A program made the translations under genes and the position numbers. Shown one piece after another: positions 44,896-53,892 of a DNA stretch of 64,000 nucleotides (positions within the stretch are counted from its first letter, which is position 1; each line of letters starts with the position of its first letter). The notes beneath the pieces were generated by a model, which saw nothing but the letters and a program-made list of their open reading frames with translations, did no database searches and was not told the origin of the DNA. This stretch comes from Ovis canadensis (taxonomy: Eukaryota; Chordata; Mammalia; Artiodactyla; Bovidae): assembly GCF_042477335.2 (NCBI RefSeq), contig NC_091255.1, forward strand, positions 31,970,501 through 32,034,500, read 5' to 3'.

Positions 44896-45000
44896 CAGTT
44901 TCGTGATTGGACAAGTAATTCTCGCGAGATCTGTAGCAGTTTCCGAGGAAAAGAGAAACTGTCGCGAGACCTGGAGTTTGAGGCTCTTTCTGTTAGAGGG
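44874..45000. promoter_or_regulatory. METTL16: METTL16 CpG promoter with TCTCGCGAGA, CCAAT and YY1 elements
   Basis: CpG-rich stretch free of repeats. It contains a perfect TCTCGCGAGA palindrome at 44920-44929 and a related TCGCGAGA at 44962-44969. GATTGG at 44905-44910 is a CCAAT box when read on the minus strand. GCCGCCATCTTGG at 44874-44886 is a YY1-type site whose sense AAGATGGCGGC is on the minus strand. The TCTCGCGAGA element is known from TATA-less, often bidirectional, housekeeping promoters. YY1 sites of this form usually sit just downstream of the start site, which agrees with minus-strand transcription into exon 1. Bidirectional output is possible but no plus-strand gene is visible. 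Confidence 0.75.
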
Positions 45001-45019
45001 AGGGGGGCGTGCTAGCAAG

Positions 45020-45215
45020 CTTTTTCAGAATGTTGTGTTAGTTTCGGGTGTATAGCATAATGAAGCAGTTATCCCTATAAATATATCCACTCTTTTTAAG
45101 ATTCTTTCCGCATATAGGCCATTCCAGAGTATTGACTAGAGGTCTTTGTGCTGTACAGTAGGTTCTTACTAGTTATCTATTGATTTTTTCTATAGAGAAG
45201 GCAAAAATTGGTGTG
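45020..45215 (-). mobile_element. L1 3'UTR fragment, antisense
   Basis: GTTAGTTTCGGGTGTATAGC, TATAAATATATCCACTCTTT and TGCTGTACAGTAGGTTCTTA, the ruminant L1 3' end. It bounds the METTL16 promoter on its far side. Confidence 0.75.
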
Positions 45216-45230
45216 TTTTTTTTAAAAAGA

Positions 45231-45345
45231 CACTCCAGTATTCTTGCCTGGCAGATCTCATTCATAGAGGAGACCGGTGGACTACAATCCATGGGGCTGC
45301 AAAAGAGTCAGACACAACTTAGCGACTAAACAACAACAACAAATT
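45231..45345 (+). mobile_element. Bov-A tail fragment
   Basis: CACTCCAGTATTCTTGCCTG to AGACACAACTTAGCGACTAA, then CAACAACAAC. Confidence 0.85.
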
Positions 45346-45572
45346 GATCTTAAAGAAATTTAAATTAAAATATCATCATAAATATTTTATCTAAGGGAAC
45401 TGGATTGGTCGTAAATGGAGACCAGTTAGGTAGAACCTGGTAATGCAGCCATGAAAATAGTGTTCTTAGAATGTTCTAAAATGATGTGGGGAAAATGTTT
45501 ATGTTCTAGTGTTAACTGTGGAGGAAAAGGGATTATCAATAGCCTGGGAAATCAACTGTGGAAAATGTGTGT

Positions 45573-45842
45573 GCTGCTGCTAAGTCGCTTCAGTCGTGTG
45601 CGACTCTGTGCGACCCCATAGACGGCAGCCCACCAGGCTACCCCGTTCCTGGGATTCTCCAGGCAAGAACACTGCAGTGGGTTGCCATTTCCTTCTCCAA
45701 TGCATGAAAGTGAAAAGTGAAAGTGAAGTCGCTCAATCATGTCCGACTCTTCGCGACCCCATGGACTGCAGCCCACCAGGCTCCTTTGTCCGTGGGATTT
45801 GCCAGGCAAGAGTACTGGAGCGGGGTGCCATTGCCTTCTCCG
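45573..45842 (-). mobile_element. Bov-A2 SINE with perfect 13-bp target duplication
   Basis: Complete dimer, antisense, GCTGCTGCTAAGTCGCTTCA to CCATTGCCTTCTCCG. The duplication GGAAAATGTGTGT flanks it at 45560-45572 and 45843-45855. CpGs are well preserved, so it is a relatively young insertion. Confidence 0.95.
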
Positions 45843-45855
45843 GGAAAATGTGTGT

Positions 45856-46154
45856 ATATATATATATAAATAAAACTAGAAAGAAGCATAACTGAAAATA
45901 AAAACAGTGAGAGTTAAAAAAAAAAAGTTTTAAAACAACCATATAATTAGCTCACTGTGAAACCTGGTCTGGGATTAGCCCTGCCATTTTTCTGCTGGCC
46001 TTACTGTAGGTCATAGCATCAGCTGGGGACTGGTTCAACAGGAATGATTGCGCCTCTCTCTTCCCACAGACTTAAATTCTCTCCTTCTCCATGTGACTTT
46101 TCTACATAATCTGTCCAACAGAATAGCCAGATTTCTTACATGTTGGATTGCATG
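45856..46154. other. Intergenic, nothing assigned
   Basis: Short (TA)n at 45855-45866, an A-run near 45917, otherwise unremarkable. Confidence 0.4.
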
Positions 46155-46380
46155 CGTGCATGCTGAGTCGCTTCAGTCATGTCCAACTCTTTGCTACCCT
46201 AAGGGCTGTAGCCCACTATGCTCCTCTGTCCATGGGATTCTCTAGGCAAGAATGCTAGAGTGGGTTGCCATGCCCTCCTCCAGGGGATCTTCCTGACTCA
46301 GGGATCAAATCCGTGTCTCCTGTGGCTCCTGCATTTCAGGTGGTTTTTTTTTTTACCACTGAGCCACCAAGGAAGCCCCC
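46155..46380 (-). mobile_element. Bov-tA SINE
   Basis: Antisense: TGCATGCTGAGTCGCTTCAG-like tail, GGGATCTTCCTGACTCAGGG, head GAGCCACCAAGGAAGCCCC. A poly-T run at 46345-46354 interrupts the head. Confidence 0.85.
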
Positions 46381-46887
46381 CATGGTGGCTTCCCAAAAAA
46401 GGCAAAAGTGGAAGCTGCAAGATAGCCTCAGGACTGGTGCTTTCCCATATTCAATTGGTTAAAGCAAATCAAAGGGCCAGCCCAAATTCAGGAGTAGGGG
46501 ACTGTGTCAGGGTATCTTCCTGATACCCTGGAAGGTATCATACACAGGAAAGTATGGTTCACTGGGTCCCCTGGTGGAACAGAATACTACAGAAAGTTTT
46601 ATGTCTTTAGCTGGTAGTGACTTTTAAATGTTAAATTATCTAGTGCTTGCTTCTAGAAAGGTAAACACAGTAGATGGCCTTGGAGGTATGACTAGTAAAG
46701 TTGAAAGTGGATTGCTGGTGAATTTCTCTGTTAGCATCAAACGGATTTCCAACCCCTCTGTGGGTCAAACCAGAAAGATCATCGCTCTGCAGACAGGGAT
46801 TTTCAAGCCTTGATTTGCTCATTGTGCAAATCTCATAGGGTTGCTGTGAGAAGTAAATTAAAATCTATACATAAAACATTTAGCACA
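46381..46887. other. Intergenic, nothing assigned
   Basis: No repeat or coding signal that I can name. The 61- and 60-residue ORFs on opposite strands are chance. Confidence 0.35.
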
Positions 46888-47043
46888 GGGACTTCCCTGG
46901 AGGTCCAGTGACTATTTATCCCCCCCACCCCCACCCCTCCACCACAGCTTGGAGAATTTCTGTTACCTCACCAGGGATCAAATCCAGGCCCCTGGCAGTT
47001 GAAGGGCAGAGTCCTAACCACTGGATTATCAGGGAATTCCATG
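46888..47043. mobile_element. Inverted CHR-SINE composite with central C-rich tract
   Basis: The left end GGGACTTCCCTGGAGGTCCA is a CHR head in sense. The right end CTAACCACTGGATTATCAGG then GAATTCC is a CHR head in antisense. Between them are CCCCCCCACCCCCACCCC at 46921-46938 and ACCAGGGATCAAATCCAGGC near 46971. The two SINE ends point outwards. Confidence 0.75.
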
Positions 47044-47084
47044 TACCGTTAAAAAAATAAAAACTGTATTAGAGCAACAGGTCT

Positions 47085-47267
47085 TATGTAGGTGTGTACA
47101 TCAGAATCCAGGGAAAGATTTTTTGAAAATCCACATACTTTGATCCCACTCCAGGAAATTCTAACCCAGTGTGTCTGAGGTGTGACTGACAGCAATATTC
47201 TGCACAGATATTCTTAAAAATCTCCACAGGTATGCTGTGTACCTTTGGTTGAGAATCGCTGTTTTTA
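47085..47267. mobile_element. MER5A-like hAT DNA transposon remnant
   Basis: CATCAGAATCCAGGGAAAGA at left, CCACTCCAGGAAATTCTAAC in the middle, and TTTGGTTGAGAATCGCTG at right, the terminal phrase of MER5-type elements. Non-autonomous, old. Confidence 0.6.
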
Positions 47268-47309
47268 GATAAACCTCTTGAGCTCCTAAATATCCTATAT
47301 ATAAACCTA

Positions 47310-47485
47310 ATGTCCTGGTGGTCTAGGGGCTAAGACTTCATGCTCCCAATGCAAGTGGCCTGGATTTGATCCCTGGTCAGGGAACTAGGTCCCATAACTA
47401 AGAGTTGGGATACCAAAACTAAAGATTCTGAGTGCTACAACTAAGACCCAGCACAGCCAAATAAATAAATGTAAATATTAAAGCT
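47310..47485 (+). mobile_element. CHR-type tRNA-derived SINE
   Basis: CTGGTGGTCTAGGGGCTAAG head (start eroded), ATTTGATCCCTGGTCAGGGA box, tail CAAATAAATAAATG. Sense on plus. 47486-48004 has no assigned element. Confidence 0.85.
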
Positions 47486-48004
47486 AATGTCCTACCAAGT
47501 TTTTGCTCCCCAAGTGCAAGTCCTATGTCTCACTCATCAGCTCACCCTCCTCTCCAAGTACATAGCCCTGTAAAGGGTTGGCAAGTACACCTGCATTGAA
47601 TCAAGCTTGGACTGGTATTAAATGATAACTTTGCTCTATTTTAATATCTTTACCAACATTCCACCTACTATTGACCGCAGTCACCAGTCCAGGGACCCCT
47701 CCTTGCACCCTGCAGCCCTGAAATCTGCAGCAGGCAAAAGGAAAAGCAGGAGAAATGCCAGCCCTCCTGGCATCAGTAGCTACAAGCCTGGTGCAGGAGC
47801 TCTAGGAAGGCTGGCTTCAGAAAGCAGGCAAGGCTGGGTTCTACCTAACTTCTGGCTCCGAACCTCATTTTTCTCACCTGTGAAATGAGAATTACAGTAT
47901 TAGCCATACCTACTGCCCAAGGATAGTGTGAGGCTCAGAAGAGGGAATAGCAATGAGTGTGCTCTGACATTGTCCACCAGCACGCAACACTTAGAACAGT
48001 GTGT

Positions 48005-48190
48005 TAAAAAGCAGAGATATCACTTTGCTGACAAAGGTTCACATAGTCAAAGCTGTGGTTTTTCCAGTAGTCATGTGCGGGTGTGAGAATTGGACCATAG
48101 AGAAAGCTGAGCACCAAAGAATTGATGCTTTTGAATTGTGTTGTCGGTGAATACTCTTGAGAGTCCCTTGGACACCAAGGAAATCAAGCT
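48005..48190 (+). mobile_element. BovB fragment, truncated at both ends
   Basis: AAAAAGCAGAGATATCACTT to CCCTTGGACACCAAGGAAAT. It corresponds to the region after the RT (VKAVVFPVVMCGCENWT-like reading). It ends abruptly against LTR-like sequence without a BovB 3' end, so a rearrangement or truncation lies at about 48190. Confidence 0.85.
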
Positions 48191-48194
48191 GAAG

Positions 48195-49015
48195 GGAGAT
48201 AGACTCCAGGTTAGACATTTGCAACTGGCCTCCTTTTTCCATTTCAGGAGGCATGAAGAATTGGGCTTCAAGCCGGATAGTTAACAAATGTTAGCATTTC
48301 CTGAGACAAGAGATAGATGGGCTCCAGTTAAGGCATTCACAATTAGCCTCCTGTTTGACCTCCAAAATGGATGTAACAACAGAAACAGGGTAAATAGCCA
48401 GTGTTTGTCTCTTGTAAACACGTTAAGGTAGTAGTCATAGCAAGGACAAAGAGGGGCAAAACCCTGTTTGAGTAAAGGATTAAGGGCTCTCCACTCCTCC
48501 CTCTTTTGGGACAAGGGAGACACAATACACGTGCAGAAAGATTCCCTGTAGGTAAAAAGTCAAATGATAATGCCAGGCGATCAGGAGTTTTGCTCCTCCC
48601 AGAAGCCTTCACTTCAAGATCCATCTTGGCAGAGGAGTTCGTGCACACCCAGAAGAGGATCCCAGGGGAAAAGAAGCCAGCTAATTGGCCTGAAGGAAGA
48701 CAAAGGCCCGGAAGAACTGAGCTGTATAAATAACTTAACAGCCTCTTTAAGGTGCTCTTCCTCACTCCTAAGGGTATGGAGGGGACATCCATGTCCTTTC
48801 TCTCCGGGTGTGCATCTTTGTCTTGCTTCTGTCTTAACAAATTGTGTCTCCACGTGCTCTCCCACTTGTTGTTCTGCTGTGTCTCTAGAAATAAACTTTG
48901 TACCTGCATTTACAGTTTTGCCTCCATGATAAATGCATTTTTCACTGGGGACAAAGATCCAGGGGAAAATAGCTTCTAGCCTCTAACCCTGGCTAGGATT
49001 CTTGCTCTTCATCCA
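48195..49015 (+). mobile_element. Solitary ERV-type LTR (probable)
   Basis: It has LTR-like promoter and polyadenylation layout: TGTATAAATAAC at 48722 as TATA box, and GAAATAAACTTTG at 48889 with the AATAAA signal. A G/T-rich region follows and it ends near GCCTCTAACCCTGGCTAGG. No gag, pol or env is adjacent. ORFs of up to 188 codons inside are composition artefacts. An internal partial duplication occurs at 48200-48255 against 48308-48366. Exact ends, and therefore terminal TG/CA and the target duplication, are not fixed. Confidence 0.65.
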
Positions 49016-49017
49016 GG

Positions 49018-49140
49018 CTCAATTCAGTCGCTCAGTCTTGTCAGACTCTTGCAACCCCAGGGACTGCAGCATGCCGCTTCCCTGTGCATCACCAACTCCC
49101 AGAGCTTGCTCAAACTCATGTCCACTGAGTTGGTGATGTC
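49018..49140 (-). mobile_element. BovB 3' end fragment, antisense
   Basis: CTCAATTCAGTCGCTCAGTC, AACCCCAGGGACTGCAGCAT, then CAAACTCATGTCCACTGAGT. Forms an inverted pair with the sense copy at 49245. Confidence 0.85.
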
Positions 49141-49244
49141 ATCTAACCATTCAGGCTACCCAGGTTCAATTCCAGGGCAGAAAATTAAGATCACACTTTA
49201 CACCACTGCTCATTACTGCCTCGCCATTGATCAAAATGAGTCAA

Positions 49245-49555
49245 TTCCTAAAGGAAATCAACCCTGAATATTCACTGGAAGGACTATTGCTGAAGCTGAA
49301 GCTGAAGCTGCAATATTTTGGCCACCTGATGCGAAAAGCCTGATTCATTGGAAAAGATCCTGATGCTGGGAAAGATTGAAAGCAAAAGGAGAAGGGAGCG
49401 GCAGAGGATGAGATGGTTAGAGGGCATCACCAACTCAATGGAAACGAATTTGAGTAAACTCCAAGAAATAGTGGGAGACAGAGGAGCCTGGCCTGTTGCA
49501 GGCCATGGGGTCACAAAGAGCCAGACACGACTTTGCCACTGAGCAACAACAACAC
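49245..49555 (+). mobile_element. BovB 3' end fragment, sense
   Basis: CTAAAGGAAATCAACCCTGA, a local triplication of GCTGAA (GCTGAAGCTGAAGCTGAAGC) near 49290, and GACACGACTTTGCCACTGAG with CAACAACAAC end. 49556-49917 has no assigned element. Confidence 0.88.
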
Positions 49556-49917
49556 ACACCTAAGGGAGTGTAGTAGCTCTTAGTACTTCTGAGCCAGGGT
49601 CGCTCCCATAGTCCCTCCACCTCTGCTTCTAGAGTCCCAAGGGTGCAATATGCCTCCCAGCAAAGGCAGTTCAATCAGGCAACCATTCATTATGTACTCA
49701 ACCACCAACTGCGGAGAGGTTACCCTGTGCCAGGCACTGCAGATGTGAAAATAGACCAGGCCTGCTCTCAAGGAGCCCCGAGGTCTCTGCTGAAGTGCAA
49801 AAGAGGGACACAGTTTTGATCCTGTGTGCACTGTTTAAAACGAAATAAAAACAACTTCGAAAACAATCGCAGACCAGTGGAAGAGACAAGTGAGTAATCA
49901 GAGCCTTGTGAACAGGG

Positions 49918-50455
49918 AGGGTTCGCGCGGAGCCCAAAGCGTGGGCTTTAAGGGAAGGGCGCAGAGCTCGGTCAAGGGCGTTTCGTGAAGGCGGGGCCGG
50001 CGGATGCCAACTCCCCTTTGGTTCGCTTAACCCTCTAATCCACCCCCACCCCCCGGGTTCCTTCAGATCCCCGCTTCCTCTGGCTCCTTGTCCCCGCCCG
50101 CCCACCCCCAGGGCCCGGCACCCTTCGCCCCGCGCCTTGGCCTCTCCCAGTTCCCTTCCGCCTCAGCCGCGTCCTCAAGTTCCTCCAGGCCGTTAAGCTC
50201 GGTTTTCCCCGCAGGCCGCACCGCGCTGCGTCGGGCGAAGGCCTCGGGTTCTCCCCGGCCTTCGCCCACCCTCGCCGCCCCGCCCGGGACCAGAAGGCCA
50301 GCAAGGCCGCAGACCACTGCCCGCATTTCTCCGCCCCAAGGCTGCCCGCTCCTCGCCGCTGGGACGGGGCTGCGGCCGCCCGCGTCTTTGGTCCCCAGCG
50401 CATCTCTGCCGGGGGCGGGTGGGTAGCGAGACGGAACTCACTCGAGGAAGGGCCT
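49918..50455. promoter_or_regulatory. Orphan CpG island, about 5 kb upstream of METTL16
   Basis: Dense CpG, very GC-rich, repeat-free. GC-box-like GGCGGGGC at 49991 and GGGGGCGGGTGGG at 50411. CCCACCCCCAGGGCCCGG near 50101. It has the look of a promoter or distal regulatory island. No recognisable coding exon: the 112-, 122- and 135-residue ORFs on both strands are Pro/Arg/Gly/Ala-rich with no family, as expected from GC composition. It could drive a non-coding RNA or an alternative METTL16 leader, or it may be a CpG-rich enhancer. Confidence 0.75.
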
Positions 50456-50634
50456 GGGAACCTGCCGCTGAGACAGCGCCCAGAAAAGATGAGCTACTGT
50501 TGCTTTTCTCTGAAATCCTCTCCTACCTGCCCTGCTTCATTAGGCTTAATTAAACTGCTCAGTCTGGGAGCTGGAGGGCAGTTCCCATTAGTCCGCGTTC
50601 AAGACGTTGTCCTCTGCTAATATTAAACAGCTGA
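50456..50634. other. Flank of CpG island, repeat-free
   Basis: Moderate GC, including TAGGCTTAATTAAACTGCTC, which has a homeodomain-like TTAATTAA core. No gene seen. Confidence 0.4.
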
Positions 50635-50835
50635 TCTAAGTGTTTATCACTGCCAGGCGCTGTGTCTGGGGCTTCAAAGACGTTCTCTCTTCTTCACAAG
50701 CACCGAATGAGATGGGGACTGTGATTGCCCCATTTTAGAGAGGAGGAAGACTAGAAATTCTGCAGAAGTTGCAGCAGTAAGTTAGTGATGGGGCCAGAGC
50801 TGGAACCCCGGACTATCTGGCTCTCAGGCATCTAT
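50635..50835. repeat. MIR-like SINE
   Basis: CACTGCCAGGCGCTGTGTCT, CCCCATTTTAGAGAGGAGGA and TAGTGATGGGGCCAGAGCTG are classic MIR phrases. Well preserved. Confidence 0.88.
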
Positions 50836-50999
50836 TTACCTCCACTGTGTGCTGTCCCCACAGCGCCTCTCCAGAGCTTCTGAGCAAGGGTCTTGGAGCA
50901 AAGTGGGTTTGCGGCCCTTGAGGAATGGAAGTAAATTGTGCACATTGGGTAGTTTTTGTTTTTAAGTACCTTCAACTCAAAACACATCTTTTTTTAATT

Positions 51000-51640
51000 G
51001 TTTAAGGCAGTTTGAATTGGATGTTACAATTGAACGTGTCCTTATTGAGACCAAATTTACATAAAGCTATTTGACCATTTTAAAGTCTGCAATTCAGTTT
51101 TTATGATATTCACAATATTGTACATCCATTACCAGAACATTTTCATCACCCCCAAGAGAAACCTCATAACCCTTAAGCAGTCACACCTCACCTCCCTCTG
51201 CCCCTAGCCCCAGGCAACCAGTAATATACTTTCCATCTCGATGGATTTGCCTATTCTGGAAATTTCATATAAATGGAATCATACAATATGTGACCTTTTG
51301 TGTCCAGTATCTTTCTTTTAGGGTAATGTTTTCAACATTTATCCATGTTGCAGCAGGTATCAATACTTCATTCCTTCTTATGACTGAATAATAATATTCC
51401 ACTATATGGATATATCACATTTTACTAACCCATTCATCAGTTGGACATCTGGGTTGTTTCTGTGTTTTGGCTATTGTGAGTAGTACTGAACTATTCCTGC
51501 ACAAGATTTTGTCTGAATATCTATTTTCAGTTCCATTAAAGTCGAGATGCAATGATAAAGACATAAAGTCTCTTAATAATTGCATAGCATTCTTCTGGAA
51601 AATGTACTGTAATGAAACTGACTGGGTCTCTACCAACAGG
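51000..51640 (-). mobile_element. L1 fragment, antisense
   Basis: ATATTCACAATATTGTACAT, CTATTCTGGAAATTTCATAT, CTTATGACTGAATAATAATA and GTTTTGGCTATTGTGAGTAG are antisense L1 ORF2/3' phrases in order. Confidence 0.8.
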
Positions 51641-51818
51641 CACCCGTTTGTAGTTTGTCTTTACTGTGAACAGGGGTGGGATCCACATCTGGTCCACACA
51701 GATGCTACAATTTAAGTGTTCTTATCCCTGCTGCCCTGGGGTACAGTGGGAAGTAGAAGGGTCATGAGTAGATGGGATTTAACTCTTTGTTTTTAAAAAT
51801 ATTACATATTTATTTAGT

Positions 51819-52046
51819 TGGGACTTCCCAGGTGGCACTAGTGGTAAAGAACCCACCTGCCAATGCAGGAGACATAAGAGACAGGGGTTCCATCCCTGGT
51901 TTGGGAAGATCTCCTGGAGGAGGGCATGGCAACCCAATTCTCCAGTATTCTTGCCTGGAGAATCACATGGACAGAGGAGCCTGGTGGGCTACAGTCCATG
52001 GGAGTCACAAAGACACACTACTGAAGCGACTTAGCACAGCACGGCG
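51819..52046 (+). mobile_element. Bov-tA SINE inserted into a CHR SINE tail
   Basis: TGGGACTTCCCAGGTGGCAC head to GAAGCGACTTAGCACAGCAC. A 10-bp duplication TTTATTTAGT occurs at 51809-51818 and 52047-52056. The target is the (ATTT)n tail of the antisense CHR element that follows. Confidence 0.9.
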
Positions 52047-52186
52047 TTTATTTAGTCATTTATTTGGTTCCACGTGGTCTTAGTTGTGGCATGTGGGATG
52101 GGAGTTCCCTGACCAGGAGTGGAACCCGGGTTCCCTGCATTGGGAGTGTGGTGTCTTAGTCACTGAACCACCAGGGAAGTCCCTCA
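52047..52186 (-). mobile_element. CHR-type SINE, antisense
   Basis: TATTTAGTCATTTATTTGGT tail, GTCTTAGTTGTGGCATGTGG, GGAACCCGGGTTCCC box, head AACCACCAGGGAAGTCCC. It was interrupted at its tail by the Bov-tA at 51819. Confidence 0.9.
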
Positions 52187-52274
52187 ACTCATTCTTTCTG
52201 GAGGAGGTATTGAGAGAGTGTCTGAACTTGCCTACAGATGACCTTGGCTTGACCTCCCTGATGGCAGTGCTTAC

Positions 52275-52635
52275 AGCAGCAGCTCTCAAACCTCACTGTG
52301 CACATAGATCACCTGGGGAACTTGTTACAGAGCAGGTTCCTGAGCTGAACCCCAGAGGATCTGCTTCAGTAGGAGGAGGGCTCTGAGAATCTGCTTTTTT
52401 TAATAACATTTTTTGTATTTTTTAACTTTTATTGGGGTATAAAATACCCCAATGTTACAAATCACAGTTGATCTACAATGTTGTGATAGTTTCAGGTATA
52501 TAGCAAAGCGAATCAATTGTACCTATACACATACCCACTCTCTTTTAGATTCTGAGAATCTGCATTTTTAACAAGCATCCCAGCTGATTCGCATGTAGCT
52601 GGCTGGTAGACCACACCTGGAGAAATACTGACAGT
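52275..52635 (+). mobile_element. MER5A DNA transposon split by an L1 3' insertion
   Basis: Left half 52275-52394 (CAGCTCTCAAACCTCACTGT, GATCACCTGGGGAACTTGTT). Right half resumes at about 52551 (GCATTTTTAACAAGCATCCC). The intervening 52395-52550 is antisense L1 3' sequence (GGGGTATAAAATACCCCAAT, CAGTTGATCTACAATGTTGT). The duplication TCTGAGAATCTGC is perfect at 52382-52394 and 52551-52563. Confidence 0.9.
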
Positions 52636-52808
52636 AGAAGAGGAAGGAGGTAGGTAAATAGTGTTCACTTGAGAAACAGGGGAGGCTGTTGGGGGGCAGA
52701 TAGGGACGGAAATTAACCAGCCTTCTTCAGTCACCCCAGGGCTCCAATGTGCTTTGTGTTAGGACAGAACTAACAAATCTATCCAGTGGCCTTCATTCTC
52801 CAAAATGA

Positions 52809-52860
52809 TCCAGGAATTCTGATGGTCACGTAGGTCCAGGAATTCTGATGGTCACGTAGA
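52809..52860. repeat. 26-bp tandem duplication
   Basis: TCCAGGAATTCTGATGGTCA plus CGTAGG at 52809-52834 is repeated at 52835-52860 with only the last base changed (G to A). A single-copy short duplication in otherwise ordinary intergenic sequence. Confidence 0.97.
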
Positions 52861-53515
52861 CCCAGTCTATCTCTAACCTGTCGTTTCCTCTCTTGTGCTC
52901 AGCTAGGAGCATAGGGATACACAGAAACATCTCACACGTTCACTGGGGCTTTAAAAACATCATGGGGTCAGGCTGGGAAAGATGGGAGTGCCCCCATGGA
53001 CACCAGCAGAGATAACCGAGGTTAGGGATGCTGCTGGAAAGTGGGAGGACACCTCCGCACCTCAGTGAGGGGATGGAATGCAACAGGAACTCTAATGAGT
53101 GAAACATAAATGGGTCTAACCACTCAGAAAAACAATTTGACCCAATAACTCCACTTCAGGGTATATATTCCATAAAAAGTCATGTGCTTAAACTCCAGGA
53201 AACATAAATATCCAGGATGTTCTCGGCAGAATTTCCAAAAGAGCAAAGAAAAAAAACACTTGAAAGAATCCAAATGTCCTTGGACAAAAGAATGGACGTA
53301 TTAATTGTGGCATAGTCACACAGTGGAACACTATGCATATTTCAGACGAGTGAACTGTACACACATCAGCGTGGATGAGTCTTGGAAACATAATAAATGA
53401 AAACAGTCATCAGGAAAAAAAGGCATTCTTGTTAAATTAAAAAATAAGCAAAACTACGCAATTCATTGGGGATTTACGTGTGGGTAAATATAAAGGAAAG
53501 CAAAAGACTGTGGGA
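52861..53515 (+). mobile_element. Degenerate L1 fragment (about 53080-53515)
   Basis: CAACAGGAACTCTAATGAGT, AATTTGACCCAATAACTCCA, GTGGAACACTATGCATATTT and GGGGATTTACGTGTGGGTAA are L1-type phrases. 52861-53080 is unassigned. Confidence 0.6.
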
Positions 53516-53517
53516 TG

Positions 53518-53745
53518 GGCTTCTCTGAGGCTCCAGTGGTTAAGAACCTGCCTGCTGATGCAGAGGAAACGGGTTTGATCTCTAGGCCGAGAAGATACCA
53601 CTTGCCAAAGGGCAACTAAGCCCTTGTCCCACGACTACTGAAGCCCGTGACCTAGAGCCTGTGTTCCTCCAAGAAAAGTCACCGCAACTAGAGCAAGCCC
53701 GTGTGCAGCCGTGGAGACCCAGTGCAGCCTAAAGTAAATAAGTAA
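53518..53745 (+). mobile_element. tRNA-derived SINE
   Basis: GGGCTTCTCTGAGGCTCCAG head, GGGTTTGATCTCTAGGCCGA box, body CCGTGTGCAGCCGTGGAGAC-like, tail AAAGTAAATAAGTAAAAAG. An older, diverged copy of the ruminant tRNA-derived class. Confidence 0.75.
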
Positions 53746-53892
53746 AAAGATCACAGGATAAATTCAGATTAGTGGTCACCTCTGGGCAAGGTAGGGGATG
53801 AGAGCTTTGAATAACGGTGGTGTATTCTAGCTCTTAAGTTGGATGGCGAGTTCACAGGTGTTTGTTTTATTATTATGCATATGACTCTATAT

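Noticed and set aside
44416..45018. Overlapping ORFs around METTL16 exon 1 (106-116 aa)
   Set aside because: They read across the CA/CG tract, the Bov-tA or the promoter; exon 1 is a 5'UTR exon by its splice donor.
48343..48909. 188-residue minus-strand ORF, the longest in the window
   Set aside because: Lies antisense across an LTR-like element, has no recognisable family and overlaps other ORFs of equal quality on both strands.
49698..50441. Several long ORFs over the CpG island on both strands (up to 135 aa)
   Set aside because: Low stop density is expected in very GC-rich DNA; composition is Pro/Arg/Gly/Ala only and no splice or family evidence.
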